Assembly: GCA_035222895.1 (NCBI GenBank)
Contig: JAVYIG010006372.1
Coordinates: 1 to 64,000 of the forward strand
Origin: Strongylocentrotus droebachiensis
Lineage: Eukaryota > Echinodermata > Echinoidea > Camarodonta > Strongylocentrotidae
Direction: 5' to 3'
Length of the DNA: 64,000 nt
In this document: positions 62,520 to 64,000 of the stretch, one piece after another
Position numbering within the stretch: the stretch's first letter is position 1
Layout: the number at the start of each line of letters is the position of its first letter
Position numbers and translations under genes: made by a program
Notes under the pieces: generated by a model
Told to the model about the DNA's origin: nothing
Databases searched by the model: none
What the model saw: only the letters and a program-made list of their open reading frames with translations

Positions 62520-64000
62520 GAATATCTCATCTCATTTGCATATCGCAATATCCGTTCTTCGTGTCTCTTTCTTCCTTTCTTGTATCCACAGGACGAGAAA
62601 TCTAATGGGGGAGGGGGGGAGGGGGATAGCTGATCAAACAGGGTTTAAATTGCAATGTTTTGTTCTCTGTTTCTGTAAGACGAAATGTTCATGTATGCGG
62701 CTGCACGGCCTTAGAAACACAGCCCATGAAATATACCAACTTATGCACGGACAGTGTCAACATTAACCCCCATTCCTTCCTTATTTTAGCAAAATAGGCT
62801 GTCGATTCCCCATGTTTTAATGCAGATACTGTAAATTGGCAAATTATGTTATTGATGTAATTGTGATAGCTAGAGCATGTAATTCGAGAAAGCTAACCTT
62901 ATTGTGCCTCTTTGTATTGCACTTAAACAATATGTTTCATCCAGCGCAATTCTAAATATACACGATATCAGTAAATTGATCTGATCATGCTGATATTTGA
63001 AACAATAAAGTGCGAGTAATCATGATAAAGTTTCACTTCTTCTCACAAACATGTCTTCGTCACTAATCACAACCGATTCCTTTTTTTCTTCAAAATCTAA
63101 CACATTTCTTTAAAAAAGGGGAAGAAAATATATATTTATACTTACTATTTGATAGTCTGAGAATAGCTTTCAACATGCTGAATGGAATACAGTAAATGGT
63201 TGTGTAAATGCTTTTCAATTTTTCACTTTTATCATATACTAGTCAAAATGCAAGAATAAGCAGAACGTCGACATTCTTCAGATTTTCCTCTAACGAGTGC
63301 CTGGCGAAAAGCCTCAATGCATCGTCTTTGTTTAGAACTTGTGTTTCATTCATAATTACGTACAAACTCAACAATTTGAAAATCAAATTTTGATACAACT
63401 ACATGTATTTTTATTTGGACAATTTATAAGGATCAGAATTTTCCGTAAATTTATAGTTTGTCGTTTTCTATTGACTATAAATAGCCTATCAGTTATTTTA
63501 TCAGAAGATAGTAAAATAGAATGATTACTGGCAACCATCTTTTAATATTGTTAGGTTAATCAATCTTTGAATTAAAGCGATAAATCAACTAAAATGATTA
63601 TTCCAAACAGGTCAAAAAGACACGACGCCTAAAAGACTCTATTAGGGGTCCATTAACCCAAAGACTCAAATATTAATAGATATCGAAGGGTTCATTTGAG
63701 GGTACTATAGACATGGAGATAAGATAAATACAAAGGCGACTGATATATATATTTTTTTACGGGTAGGCTACATCGATATCAGAAGTGTGTGGAGAGGGAC
63801 AGATAAGCAGGAAAAAAACACGAACATGCACAAAGAGAAGAAACAAAGAAGAATTGGGAAAGAATTACTATCGTATACGAGAGTTCAAGTCATGTACAAA
63901 TGAATATTCGCACTGTAATCCATGCTTTGGTAGGAACAGGGAGGTGTTTTAAACTCACATACCCTGGTAGGAAGTCTCATGTTGCAGTATATCGGCATAG
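62520..64000. other. right edge, nothing recognised
   Basis: AT-rich beyond 62800. If the TATA promoter at 62469 is real this would be a first intron. Confidence 0.3.

Overview
The window looks like nuclear DNA of a marine invertebrate deuterostome, most likely an echinoderm. It is AT-rich, with spliced genes separated by long introns, many small inverted-repeat transposons, tRNA-derived SINEs, long C/G homopolymers and large microsatellites. There is no operon structure, and most long open frames are translated simple repeats. The species call is inference; protein matches below are by recognition of conserved sequence, not by a search.

Three host genes can be read. (1) SLC35B3, minus strand, 6683-21088: nine coding exons join in frame into a 440-residue Golgi PAPS transporter. 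(2) EIF3H, plus strand, 31301-41919: seven coding exons join in frame into 327 residues of translation initiation factor 3 subunit H. (3) An SPSB3-like SPRY/SOCS-box gene, minus strand, main exon 61324-62012, with a possible small 3' exon at 59355-59474. SLC35B3 and EIF3H are divergent; their shared upstream region (about 21.1-31.3 kb) is full of repeats. A CCAAT/TATA-type core promoter near 62.47 kb points right, away from SPSB3, so an unseen plus-strand gene may begin at the right edge.

The rest is mainly mobile and repetitive DNA. 1-3.7 kb: homopolymer tracts, a degenerate minisatellite, a cluster of histone-type 3'-end hairpins with no histone gene, and a LINE tail. 4.5-31 kb: several MITE families in and around SLC35B3, three SINE families, AGT and GA microsatellites, an 86-88-bp-arm foldback hairpin, a 644-bp hAT-like element with paired subterminal palindromes, a 159-bp hAT-like MITE with an exact 8-bp target duplication, and a LINE remnant. 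31-42 kb: EIF3H introns hold a CR1/L2-like LINE remnant with a TTGAAC tail, a GTCTCGCC-ended element, MITEs and SINEs. 42-48 kb: more foldback elements, then about 2.3 kb of CAT-rich higher-order satellite. 48-61 kb: mostly anonymous, with a short tandem duplication and one MITE.

The three genes do different jobs (sulfation cofactor transport, translation initiation, ubiquitin ligase substrate receptor) and nothing suggests they form a system. I found no evidence of a new multi-gene system. The best leads are structural: the hAT-like element with two co-varying hairpin modules, the histone-type processing hairpins outside a histone gene, a duplicated exon fragment in SLC35B3, and the reading-frame problem at the end of the SPSB3-like exon.
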